Positions 1 through 7,803 of a stretch of 28,030 bases of DNA are shown one piece after another. Position numbers and translations under genes: made by a program. The notes beneath the pieces were generated by a model. The model saw only the letters and a program-made list of their open reading frames with translations, did not search any database and had not been told where the DNA came from. The DNA comes from UBA7960 sp964348755 (GTDB lineage: Bacteria > Bacteroidota > Bacteroidia > Bacteroidales > UBA7960): the NCBI GenBank assembly GCA_964348755.1, contig CAYGDW010000035.1:1-28030 (forward strand), written 5' to 3'. Position 1 is the stretch's first letter, and the number at the start of each line of letters is the position of its first letter.

Positions 1-926
1 TGGCAGGCCGGGAAATACTTTGGGAAATCCCATTCAGCGCAGGACGCGGACGCGTAATATTTGACAACGGTGTGCGGCATACCACTACTGGTATATACAC
101 AGGACAGAACCGTGGGGGCACCAACGGGCCAAACCCTATCATGTTTTACGAATTCGAACAACAGGATGTAAGAAGAAATGTAACCTGCGTGCCCTACGAA
201 TGGACCAACGACCGCCAGGTACCCACTAACAATGGCCGGTGGATGTTTGGAAAATACCGCTACGAATGGCTGTTCAGGGAGGCAGGCCGAAGGGTTACTT
301 CGCCCAACGATGATGGCCTTAATTGGATCGTAATGCGCTATTCGGATGTTTTACTTATGGCCGCCGAGGCTATAAATGAACTCGACGGCCCAGGTGGGGC
401 TGCCCAATACCTGAGAATGGTCAGAGAAAGAGCATTCCCTAACCACCCCCAATTGGTCAATTCGTTTATGGCTCAGGCTACAGCAAGCCGCGAAGCTTTC
501 TTTAATGCTATTGTAAATGAAAGGGCGCTCGAATTTACTGGTGAAATGCTGCGCAAAGGCGACCTGATACGCTGGAACCTGCTTGGCGCAAAACTGCGCC
601 AAGCAAGGCAAAAGTTAATTGACCTGGAAAATCGCCAGGGACAGTACGCCAACCTACCCCGAAACATTTTCTGGACTTACGCACCCGATAACGAAACATT
701 AATAATTTATGGCCTGAACTTTGGCGAAACCGATGCCGCCGGTGCAGCGTTGGGCTACCCAAATACCAGAGCCTGGAACATTACAACAACAGGCGAACTT
801 ATTCCCTTTTGGAATGCATTGTTTGTGAGAGACCCCGACACTCAGCAATTCTGGCCAATCTGGCAAATATTTATCGATGGCAGCAACGGAAAACTCAATA
901 ACGAGGGATTTGATTTCCCCATATAA
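1..926 (+). CDS. SusD-family glycan-binding lipoprotein, C-terminal part (5' truncated by window edge)
   Basis: The reading frame is open from base 3, so the GTG at 72 is internal; 307 residues are visible and the N-terminal signal, lipobox and TPR-like half lie off the left edge (SusD proteins are usually about 450-650 aa). The visible part has the SusD C-terminal signature: an Arg-Tyr-Ser-Asp-Val-Leu-Leu-Met-Ala-Ala-Glu-Ala stretch, then a Val-Arg-Glu-Arg-Ala motif, and a Glu-Arg-Ala-Leu-Glu-Phe...Gly-Glu...Arg...Asp-Leu-Ile-Arg-Trp block. SusD proteins sit on the outer surface as lids on SusC TonB-dependent transporters and bind oligosaccharides. Only 26 bp separate it from the next lipoprotein gene, and pectinases follow, so the likely ligand is a pectin oligomer (inference). 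The SusC gene is expected immediately upstream, outside the window. Confidence 0.93.
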   Translation, partial: AGREILWEIPFSAGRGRVIFDNGVRHTTTGIYTGQNRGGTNGPNPIMFYEFEQQDVRRNVTCVPYEWTNDRQVPTNNGRWMFGKYRYEWLFREAGRRVTSPNDDGLNWIVMRYSDVLLMAAEAINELDGPGGAAQYLRMVRERAFPNHPQLVNSFMAQATASREAFFNAIVNERALEFTGEMLRKGDLIRWNLLGAKLRQARQKLIDLENRQGQYANLPRNIFWTYAPDNETLIIYGLNFGETDAAGAALGYPNTRAWNITTTGELIPFWNALFVRDPDTQQFWPIWQIFIDGSNGKLNNEGFDFPI

Positions 927-952
927 ATTGAAACAAAAAAAGCGCTGAACTT

Positions 953-2620
953 ATGAAAGCACCGACCAAAATATTGAAAATTGTTTTTGTAATGGCTCTT
1001 ACCGCGTTAATCTCGGTAAGTTGCGAAGACAACCTACCTGAGGAGTTTACTTCCTTTAATCCTGAGCGCCTGTTTTCGCCAACCGGGCTCGACGTTAGAG
1101 TAGTGCAAAACACCGCTGCACGGCTCAATTGGACACCAGTAAAGAACGCAGTGTCATACAGGGTTGAGTTCTTTGAAAATGAAACCCTCGATTTTTCTGG
1201 CACACCGGTAAGGGTGGTAAGTGAGGTTAAGGCCGAGCAACTCCCGTTAACCATTACCGGATTTGCTGGCGAAACAGGCTACTCGGTAAGGGTGCAGGCC
1301 ATTGGAACCGACATTGACCCATCAAAGTGGATCAGCGCGGTATTTCGTACCCTGCCCGAGCAAATTCTCTTCCCGATAAACCCTGAAGAATTGCATCCAA
1401 CCCAGGTTACACTCAAATGGCCCGCCGGAGAGATAGCAACAGCTATAATTATTATGCCCGGAAACATCAGCAGGCCAGTAACAACGCAGGAGGTCCAGCT
1501 GGGCATAGCAGTAATTACCGGCCTTCAGGGCGAAACCAGCTACACCGCACGCCTTATGAATGGAAACAAAACCCGGGGAACCATTGCCTTTACCACACCT
1601 ATTGACTTAGGAGGTGCAACGCCGGTTTATCCAACCGATAATTTGGCTGATGTGGTTGGTGCTGCCGCCCCAGGTACTGTCATTGCTCTATTTCCCGGTG
1701 AATATACAGCATTTATGGGCGACATAATTATTGATAAGTCAATCACTATCAGGGGGGTAAGACCGCACAACAAACCCGTAATTTTCAACAGGTTCTTGCT
1801 TAGACCTGGCGCCACCGATGTAAACATTGCATTTATTGACCTTGAAATGGTGGGCGACAGGTTTACCCCGGCCGATTCGCCCTTGCCGGGACAACTTCAG
1901 GCATTTCAGTTTGATGCCGGAACCCATACCGTTAACAATTTCCTGGTTTCGGGGCTGATTGTAAAAAACTATTTCAGATCGTTTATTGCCACCGGTAGCG
2001 CGCCAATTGTAAGGGTCAATACCCTTACTATTGAAAACAGTGTTGTAACCGACATATTCTGTTCTGGCGGAGATTTTATTGATTTCCGCATTGCACACAT
2101 ATCAAATCTGAATATTCGCAATAGCACTTTCAACCAGGTTGCCACCGGTATGCGGCCGCCACATGCCACTACAGGGCCCCGCGTATTTGTTCGCCTCGAT
2201 GCCGATGGCGGTGGCCGCTGGCCTGGACTAACCACCAGAATCCTAATCGAAAACACTACCATTTACAATGTGTCGCACAATCCGGCTACCCCAACAACCG
2301 CCGGAACCAGACTGCTCGACCTAAGATTTGTACCCAATGAAAGCATAATTCGCAACAGCTTGTTTGCTGGCGCAAGCGCTGACTATACCGCACATTTTTC
2401 TGAAAGAACCGAAACGGCTCACCCTTCATTTTCAAACAACAATTATTTCAATGCCCCCAGGTTTCTGGCAGGTGTTACTACAGGCTCTCCTAAATACGAC
2501 AACACGCCAAGCCGTACTACACTCAACCCTGGATTTGTAAATGCTGCAGCGGGCAATTTTACTGTTACAAACGAAGACCTCATTTTCAGACGGGTTGGCG
2601 ATCCACGGTGGTTACCCTAA
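953..2620 (+). CDS. Surface lipoprotein with Fn3 domains and right-handed beta-helix (DUF4957/DUF5123 type)
   Basis: A 555-aa lipoprotein. The signal peptide ends in Val-Ser-Cys with Cys24 as the lipidation site, and the following Glu-Asp-Asn resembles the acidic export signal of surface lipoproteins in this phylum. Residues about 45-135 form a fibronectin type III-like domain and about 140-220 a second, weaker one. From about 225 on, repeated short beta-strand turns rich in Asn, Ile and Val indicate a right-handed beta-helix, and the protein ends with a Gly-Asp-Pro-Arg-Trp motif that I associate with the DUF5123 family. Proteins of this build are common directly after susD in pectin loci. 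The role is probably binding or presenting pectin at the surface. A lyase activity is possible because the fold is shared with polysaccharide lyases, but I see no catalytic residues I can name. Confidence 0.85.
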   Translation: MKAPTKILKIVFVMALTALISVSCEDNLPEEFTSFNPERLFSPTGLDVRVVQNTAARLNWTPVKNAVSYRVEFFENETLDFSGTPVRVVSEVKAEQLPLTITGFAGETGYSVRVQAIGTDIDPSKWISAVFRTLPEQILFPINPEELHPTQVTLKWPAGEIATAIIIMPGNISRPVTTQEVQLGIAVITGLQGETSYTARLMNGNKTRGTIAFTTPIDLGGATPVYPTDNLADVVGAAAPGTVIALFPGEYTAFMGDIIIDKSITIRGVRPHNKPVIFNRFLLRPGATDVNIAFIDLEMVGDRFTPADSPLPGQLQAFQFDAGTHTVNNFLVSGLIVKNYFRSFIATGSAPIVRVNTLTIENSVVTDIFCSGGDFIDFRIAHISNLNIRNSTFNQVATGMRPPHATTGPRVFVRLDADGGGRWPGLTTRILIENTTIYNVSHNPATPTTAGTRLLDLRFVPNESIIRNSLFAGASADYTAHFSERTETAHPSFSNNNYFNAPRFLAGVTTGSPKYDNTPSRTTLNPGFVNAAAGNFTVTNEDLIFRRVGDPRWLP

Positions 2621-2630
2621 TTAAATGCAT

Positions 2631-2671
2631 GCAGGGAGAAACTAAAACTTCTCCCTGCTTAAAAAATTTTT
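2631..2671 (+). terminator. Hairpin terminator after the SusD/beta-helix genes
   Basis: A perfect 10-bp stem (GCAGGGAGAA at 2631-2640 with TTCTCCCTGC at 2649-2658) and an 8-nt loop are followed by TTAAAAAATTTTT. It lies 10 bp after the lipoprotein stop codon. The T-tract is interrupted by A, so it may act on both strands or only partly terminate. Confidence 0.6.
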
Positions 2672-2765
2672 AAGTTGAGTCCCAGATCAAAATTCAGATG
2701 TTTGAAAAAACCTGAAAACCCAACCAACCATCCTTTGGTTGCACAGGCTGGCATAATTTATTGGT

Positions 2766-4013
2766 ATGAAAAAATTCTTATTAATTTTAGTTTTATTTTC
2801 AGGTTTTGGCACAATTTCCCTGGCAAACCCAACAGAGTTAATAGGTTGGGCATCGGTAAACGCAAACGGCCAAAATGGCACTACAGGAGGCGAAGGGGGT
2901 CTTACAGTTAGGGTTTCGACCCTGGCCGACCTGGTATTTCAGGCCCAACGCACAGAAACATTAACCATTTTGATTGAAGGCATGCTCGACCTGACCACAC
3001 AAACCGGTACAGGCCGCTACGTGTTTATTCATTCCAACAAAACCATTGCAGGGGCACAGCCAGGCTCAGGCATCAGAAACGGTGGATTCCGGATAAGATC
3101 ACCACACCGCAATATTATTTTCAGAAACCTGAATATTACTGACAGCCCCGAGGACGGGATACAGATAAACGGAGAAATACACCATGTATGGATTGACAGG
3201 TGCACCTTTATGCGCCCGGTTGATGGTGCCTTGGATATTACAAACGGAGCAAATTATATTACTGTTTCGTACTGCTTGTTTACCGACCTTAACCGGGCAA
3301 GTCTTATCAGTGCTTCTGACGATGATGTGTTTGGAAATCTTGGAAGGTACAAAATTACTTTTCACCACAATTGGTTCAGATCAACCACACAACGAAACCC
3401 AAGAGTGAGGTTTGGACAAGTGCATGTTTTCAATAATTACTACACCAATGTGTCGCTTTATGGAATTGGAATAGGCAACAGGGCCCATATAATTTCAGAA
3501 AACAATTTCTTTGATACTGTCCTTGCCGCATCAAGGTTTTATGACGATGCCTTAAATCAGGGATTTTTCGTTGATACGGGCAGCATATTGCATAACAGCG
3601 GAAATTTTGTTTCCAGACCAATAGGTATTAACTGGAACCCTGCCAATCACTACCAATATACCCTTACCGAAACCCTCATGGTGCCGCAAATTGTAATGGC
3701 AAATGCTGGCGCCGAACAAACTTCAACCCATGTTCCTATCACTTCCGAAAAGTCAGCAAAAATTCAAATTGCTGTATTTCCAAACCCCATAACTGAGGTT
3801 GGTCATATTACAATACAAATGCCCTACAGCGCAAGGGTAAAGGCAACATTGTTTGATATTTCAGGCAGAAAAATTTCTGTACTGGCCAATGAGGTGCTTG
3901 CCCCTGGCCATAGCGCCATACCGTTTGACAGGAAGGGTCTGAGCAGTGGAGTATATTTTCTGAAAATTGAAGCAGGAACAGAAACCCTTACACAAAAAGT
4001 GCTTATTCGCTGA
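2766..4013 (+). CDS. Pectate lyase, polysaccharide lyase family 1, with T9SS C-terminal sorting domain
   Basis: A 415-aa secreted protein. It has a signal peptide (about 1-20), a PL1 parallel beta-helix (about 25-300) and a C-terminal type A sorting domain (about 335-415) with the Phe-Pro-Asn-Pro start, Asp-Ile-Ser-Gly-Arg and Ser-Ser-Gly-Val-Tyr-Phe motifs. PL1 marks are Val-Trp-Ile-Asp (141-144), Asp-Gly-Ala-Leu-Asp-Ile-Thr (153-159, Ca2+-binding region) and Arg210-x-Pro212-x-x-Arg215, which matches the catalytic Arg-x-Pro-x-x-Arg of PelC-type lyases, followed by His-Val-Phe-Asn-Asn-Tyr-Tyr. The enzyme cleaves polygalacturonate by beta-elimination, giving products with a 4,5-unsaturated end, the substrate of the GH105 enzyme encoded 46 bp downstream. 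The sorting domain predicts export by T9SS and either surface anchoring or release. Confidence 0.95.
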   Translation: MKKFLLILVLFSGFGTISLANPTELIGWASVNANGQNGTTGGEGGLTVRVSTLADLVFQAQRTETLTILIEGMLDLTTQTGTGRYVFIHSNKTIAGAQPGSGIRNGGFRIRSPHRNIIFRNLNITDSPEDGIQINGEIHHVWIDRCTFMRPVDGALDITNGANYITVSYCLFTDLNRASLISASDDDVFGNLGRYKITFHHNWFRSTTQRNPRVRFGQVHVFNNYYTNVSLYGIGIGNRAHIISENNFFDTVLAASRFYDDALNQGFFVDTGSILHNSGNFVSRPIGINWNPANHYQYTLTETLMVPQIVMANAGAEQTSTHVPITSEKSAKIQIAVFPNPITEVGHITIQMPYSARVKATLFDISGRKISVLANEVLAPGHSAIPFDRKGLSSGVYFLKIEAGTETLTQKVLIR

Positions 4014-4059
4014 ACCTGGTAATGAAATAAATAAACTAATTCAAAAATTCCTGAATACA

Positions 4060-5328
4060 ATGTACAAATCCTTTTTTTTTAAAAGAATGAGCCTATTGCC
4101 TATTATGGCAGTACTGGTATTGACCTTAACCATAAGCTGCACCTCAAAAAAAGGAAACCACAAAACCGAGATAAACAAACCCTGGCACGTGCGCATGATT
4201 GACTCTGAGATGCACCGCAGACCACAGGCCTGGATGCTCGATTTTGAAAGAGCGCCAAAGTGGAATTATACCCATGGCCTGGTTTTGATGGCTACCCTGA
4301 AAGTGTGGCAACAAACCGGAGATATTAAATTCTTCAATTATGTGAAAGATTATTATGATACCATGCTCGATGAACAAGGCAACATACTTCACAACTTCAA
4401 CCTTGCCAATCATAATATTGACCACATAAAACCGGGCATAAACCTTTTCGATCTCTATGAGCACACGGGCGATGAGCGCTACCTCAATGCCCTGAAAATT
4501 CTCAGAAACAAATTAAAGACCTACCCCCGAACTACTGGCGGAGGATTTTGGCACAAAAGGGTTTACCCCCATCAATTATGGCTCGATGGGGTGTATATGC
4601 ATGCTCCTTTTTATTCTAGGTACGGCAAAGTATTTAATGAACCCGAAAATTTTGAGGACGTGTTAAAACAAATTCAATTGGTTGAGGAAAAAACACGTTG
4701 CAAAAAAACCGGATTACTTTACCACGCCTGGGACGAAAGCCGCCAGCAGGCCTGGTCGAACCCCGAAACAGGCCAGTCGCCAAATTTCTGGGGGAGGGCT
4801 ATGGGCTGGTACATAATGGCCCTGGTCGATGTACTTGACTATTTTCCGGCCAACCACCATGGCGTGCCTATAATAAGGCAAACCCTCAAAAGACTTGTCG
4901 ATGCCCTGATTCCCTACCAGGATTCTAACGGCTTGTGGTATCTGATTGTTGACCAAATGGGACGCGAAGGAAATTACCACGAAGCTTCTTCAACAGCAAT
5001 GTTTGCCTATGCCATAACCAAGGGAGTTAACAACGGACACCTTGACAGGTCGTACCTGCCGGTGGCAGTTAAAGCTTACCAGGGCTTAATTGATGAATTG
5101 GTTTCGGTGGATGGCGATGGATTTATACACCTAAACCAGATAATTGGAGTGGCCGGACTGGGAGGAAATCCGGCCCCTTATCGCGATGGCTCTTTCGAAT
5201 ACTACATTAGCGAACCAATAAGACCAAACGACCCCAAAGGGGTTGGCCCTTTCATGTTGCTAAGTATGGAAATGGGAAAAGCCGGAATAGAAATGCATTC
5301 AGGCAAAAGGAGCATTAAAGGAAGCTAA
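4060..5328 (+). CDS. GH105 unsaturated galacturonyl/rhamnogalacturonyl hydrolase, lipoprotein
   Basis: A 422-aa protein of the YteR/YesR family with an (alpha/alpha)6-barrel. It hydrolyses the 4,5-unsaturated uronic acid left at the non-reducing end by pectin lyases. The family marks are Gln-Leu-Trp-Leu-Asp-Gly-Val-Tyr-Met with Asp176 as the likely catalytic acid, Pro-Asn-Phe-Trp-Gly-Arg-Ala-Met-Gly-Trp-Tyr (241-251), a Glu-Ala-Ser-Ser-Thr-Ala-Met-Phe motif and a C-terminal Asp-Gly-Ser-Phe-Glu-Tyr-Tyr-Ile-Ser-Glu-Pro block. I chose the ATG at 4060 over the in-frame ATG at 3967, which lies inside the pectate lyase gene and adds no signal-like residues. From 4060 a lipoprotein signal follows with Cys27 as lipidation site. 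A run of nine T (4072-4080) lies between this ATG and a second usable ATG at 4087. The lipoprotein signal suggests membrane attachment. Confidence 0.93.
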   Translation: MYKSFFFKRMSLLPIMAVLVLTLTISCTSKKGNHKTEINKPWHVRMIDSEMHRRPQAWMLDFERAPKWNYTHGLVLMATLKVWQQTGDIKFFNYVKDYYDTMLDEQGNILHNFNLANHNIDHIKPGINLFDLYEHTGDERYLNALKILRNKLKTYPRTTGGGFWHKRVYPHQLWLDGVYMHAPFYSRYGKVFNEPENFEDVLKQIQLVEEKTRCKKTGLLYHAWDESRQQAWSNPETGQSPNFWGRAMGWYIMALVDVLDYFPANHHGVPIIRQTLKRLVDALIPYQDSNGLWYLIVDQMGREGNYHEASSTAMFAYAITKGVNNGHLDRSYLPVAVKAYQGLIDELVSVDGDGFIHLNQIIGVAGLGGNPAPYRDGSFEYYISEPIRPNDPKGVGPFMLLSMEMGKAGIEMHSGKRSIKGS

Positions 5329-5331
5329 ATG

Positions 5332-5376
5332 CCCGCAAAAATCATTCATTTTTGCAGGTAATTTGCTGGTTTTTTT
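5332..5376 (+). terminator. Possible terminator after the GH105 gene
   Basis: An 8-bp stem GCAAAAAT/ATTTTTGC (5335-5342 and 5348-5355) with a 5-nt loop extends by two C-G pairs past one mismatch. A run of seven T follows at 5370-5376, about 12 nt beyond the stem. The stem is AT-rich and the T-run is distant, so this is only a moderate call. Confidence 0.4.
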
Positions 5377-5484
5377 GTAGTTACGAATCAAAATCACAGC
5401 AATACAATACCAAATAAACGTGGTTTATGAACGTCAGGCAAAGTTTAACCAATTAGTAATATTTTTAAACCAAAACCAAAAAAA

Positions 5485-7729
5485 ATGAGAAAGAACCTTT
5501 ACAAATCAGTTGTTCATGTACTGGCAGTAGCCATTGCAGTTGTTTGTACAATGGCCCCCTCAGGTGTTTATGCCCAGTGGCATATTTACAATGGAAGTGT
5601 TTCACCAGAATCAATCAGCCCCAGACCTTTCATTAGGGCAACCAATATTTTTACTGCTCCTGATAATTTTGATAACCACAATGTTATTGTCAGCGAGCCG
5701 GTTATTCCAACAAACAGCCTTTTGCGCATGTCTAATACGGTAAACGGCACCCAGTTTTTATGGCGTATGAATTTTGCAGCACATTCCTCGCTCCCGGCTA
5801 TTGCCGTTACCAACCTTACGGTAGTTATGCGGGTTAAAGGCCATGCAGGGGCAGCTCACACCTTTGATGTTGACCTTGACTATAATGGCCAACGCTCGCG
5901 TATGAGCCTTACCACTGCAACAAGGCTGCTGCGCATCAGAAACGGTATCGGAACCAATGCAACCTTGCCTGTTGCACCCACTGAGTGGGTTATTTACCGT
6001 TTTGCAATGACCCCCACACAAACACGGGTGTTTATAAACGAAGACCCCACCCCGATTATGACCTTTACTCCTGCAACAAGCAGCCAGAACCATTTCAGAT
6101 TTGGAGATGGAGATGGGGGCGCCACATTAGGGGCTGATATCGATTGGGTTATATGGGATATTTCAGGTTCTAATGCCCCTGGTGAAGGCACCCCATTGCC
6201 GGTTGCGGACCTTACCCCTGAATATGATATAAGGTTGACAGACCTGCAGGTTGCAGGTAACCCGATACCAGGCTTTAACCCGGTTGTAGTGCATTACGAG
6301 GTAATACTTCCACAAGAGGCTTCAGCACCTTCGGCAATTGCAGCAACCGCAGCTCTTGGCACTTCCACTGTTGTAATAACCCAAGCAAATACTATTCCCG
6401 GAACCGGCACCGTGGCTGTAACAAGCCAGGACGGGTTAACCACCCGCACATATTCAGTGCATTTCCGGAAGTTTTCAACCAACGCTAATCTAGCTACGCT
6501 CACTGCAGGAGGTAGTGCAGTTGCAGGATTTAACCCCGACATTACCTCATACGATATAGTGCTGCCAGCAGGTACAACCACAGCGCCAATAGTAGCTGCC
6601 ACCGTTGCAGACCCGGCCGCTACCCTTACCACCACCCAGGCCTCAGCAGTACCTGGAACAGCAACTGTGGTAGTACGGGCCGAAGACGGGAGCACTAAAA
6701 CCTACACTGTAAATTTCAGATTTGCTGCAACCAATGCCAACCTGGCCACCTTACTGGTTGGAGGTACAGCCATTGCAGGCTTCGNNNNNNNNNNNNNNNN
6801 NNNNNNNNNNNNNNNNNNNNNNNNNNNNNNNNNNNNNNNNNNNNNNNNNNNNNNNNNNNNNNNNNNNNNNNNNNNNNNNNNNNNGCACGGCTACAGTAAG
6901 GGTTACAGCCGAAGACGGAACAACCCTGGTAACCTATACCATTAACTTCAGGCTGCAATCGACCAATGCCAACCTGGCCACCTTACTGGTTGGAGGTACA
7001 GCCATTGCAGGCTTCGATCCGGCAGTCATTACCTATGAGCTTGCCCTGCCGCCCGCTACCACCACACCTCCATCAATTTCAGCCACCGCTGCCGATACCC
7101 GCGCAACAGTGCTTATAACACAAGCCACTGCAATACCTGGCACGGCTACAGTAAGGGTTACAGCCGAAGACGGAACAACCCTGGTAACCTATACTATTAA
7201 CTTCAGGCTGCAATCTGTAAATGCTAATCTTAGCAACCTATTGGTTGGTGGAACAGCCATAACAGGATTCAGTCCTGATGTAACTACTTACAACGTGGTG
7301 CTTCCGGCTGGTACTACAACCGCTCCTGCAGTAACTGCCGTTTTGGCCGATACTAGGGCCACCATGATAATAACCCAGGCAGTTGCCATACCAGGATTTG
7401 CCACGGTAGTAGTAACCGCCGAGGCAGCAAACCAAAGAACCTACCAGATAAACTTTTCGACCGATCCAACCCTTGTCAATAAAACGCTGGAGCAGAGTTT
7501 CAGAATCTTCCCAAATCCGGCAACCTCCAGCCTGAATCTGAACTGGAAAGGAAGCGAAAGGGCCGAAGTCGAAATAATTAGTTTGAACGGACATGTGGTT
7601 TTAAGTAAAACCATTGACTCGCAAAGCACCCGCCTGGACATAAACCATTTGCCTGCAGGGATTTATGTAATCAGGCTAAGGTCGGGTGTCTTAGAAACCC
7701 GTCAAACCTTCATTAAACAGCAACAGTAA
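5485..7729 (+). CDS. T9SS-exported protein with LamG-like N-terminus and tandem cadherin-like beta-sandwich repeats (split by assembly gap)
   Basis: One gene interrupted by 100 N at 6785-6884. The left part starts with a signal peptide ending Val-Tyr-Ala. A beta-rich domain (about 32-235) follows, resembling laminin-G/concanavalin folds, with a Phe-Gly-Asp-Gly-Asp-Gly-Gly and Asp-Trp-Val-Ile-Trp-Asp stretch. Then come at least five repeats of 84-85 aa of the cadherin-like beta-sandwich type (PF12733-like), each with an Asn-Leu-x-x-Leu start and a Pro-Gly-x-x-Thr-Val turn. A type A T9SS sorting domain ends it (Phe-Arg-Ile-Phe-Pro-Asn-Pro start, Leu-Pro-Ala-Gly-Ile-Tyr). The frames before and after the N-run differ as written. 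Replacing the gap by the 123 bp of the neighbouring repeat restores one frame and gives about 755 aa. No catalytic domain is recognised. It may bind plant cell wall or act as an adhesin (inference). Confidence 0.85.
6226..7460 (+). repeat. Tandem in-frame repeats encoding about 85-aa beta-sandwich units
   Basis: Unit starts are near 6226, 6478, 6730, 6962 and 7217; the two complete central spacings are 252 and 255 bp. The third and fourth units are almost identical: 55 of 55 bases match between 6730-6784 and 6962-7016, and one mismatch occurs in 76 bases between 6885-6960 and 7140-7215. The first, second and fifth units are clearly diverged at DNA level but align in protein. The pattern indicates a recent unit duplication or gene conversion in the middle of the array. 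Confidence 0.9.
6785..6884. other. Assembly gap (100 N) inside the repeat array
   Basis: Exactly 100 N, a usual placeholder for a gap of unknown size. The flanks match the two ends of the repeat unit that follows. In that unit the equivalent stretch (7017-7139) is 123 bp, so the true gap is probably 123 bp or 123 plus a multiple of 255 bp. Confidence 0.97.
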
Positions 7730-7733
7730 AACC

Positions 7734-7773
7734 TGCCGCCCCGGCCGCACATTTACCGGGGCGGCAAATTTTA
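7734..7773 (+). terminator. Rho-independent terminator after the repeat-protein gene
   Basis: A perfect 11-bp GC-rich stem, TGCCGCCCCGG (7734-7744) with CCGGGGCGGCA (7756-7766), and an 11-nt loop are followed by AATTTTAATATTT. It starts 5 bp after the stop codon and separates this gene from the GH28 gene. Confidence 0.8.
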
Positions 7774-7803
7774 ATATTTATCATTAATCAATAATTACCA
7801 AAA

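Noticed and set aside
72..926. GTG at 72 as the true start of the SusD gene
   Set aside because: The frame stays open to the window edge and the upstream codons continue a SusD-like sequence; only the C-terminal part of the family is present.
2675..2911. Small ORF ahead of the pectate lyase
   Set aside because: It overlaps the pectate lyase gene and signal peptide in another frame and has a low-complexity basic composition; it is a shadow.
3967..4059. Longer GH105 start at the ATG at 3967
   Set aside because: It would begin inside the pectate lyase gene and place 31 non-signal residues in front of a clear lipoprotein signal.
6226..7460. CRISPR-like or satellite repeat array
   Set aside because: The repeats are 252-255 bp, in frame and code for protein domains, with no spacers.
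6722..7729. Separate gene starting just before the N-run
   Set aside because: It lies in a frame different from the upstream part only because the gap is written as 100 N. Repeat alignment shows it is the 3' part of the gene that starts at 5485.
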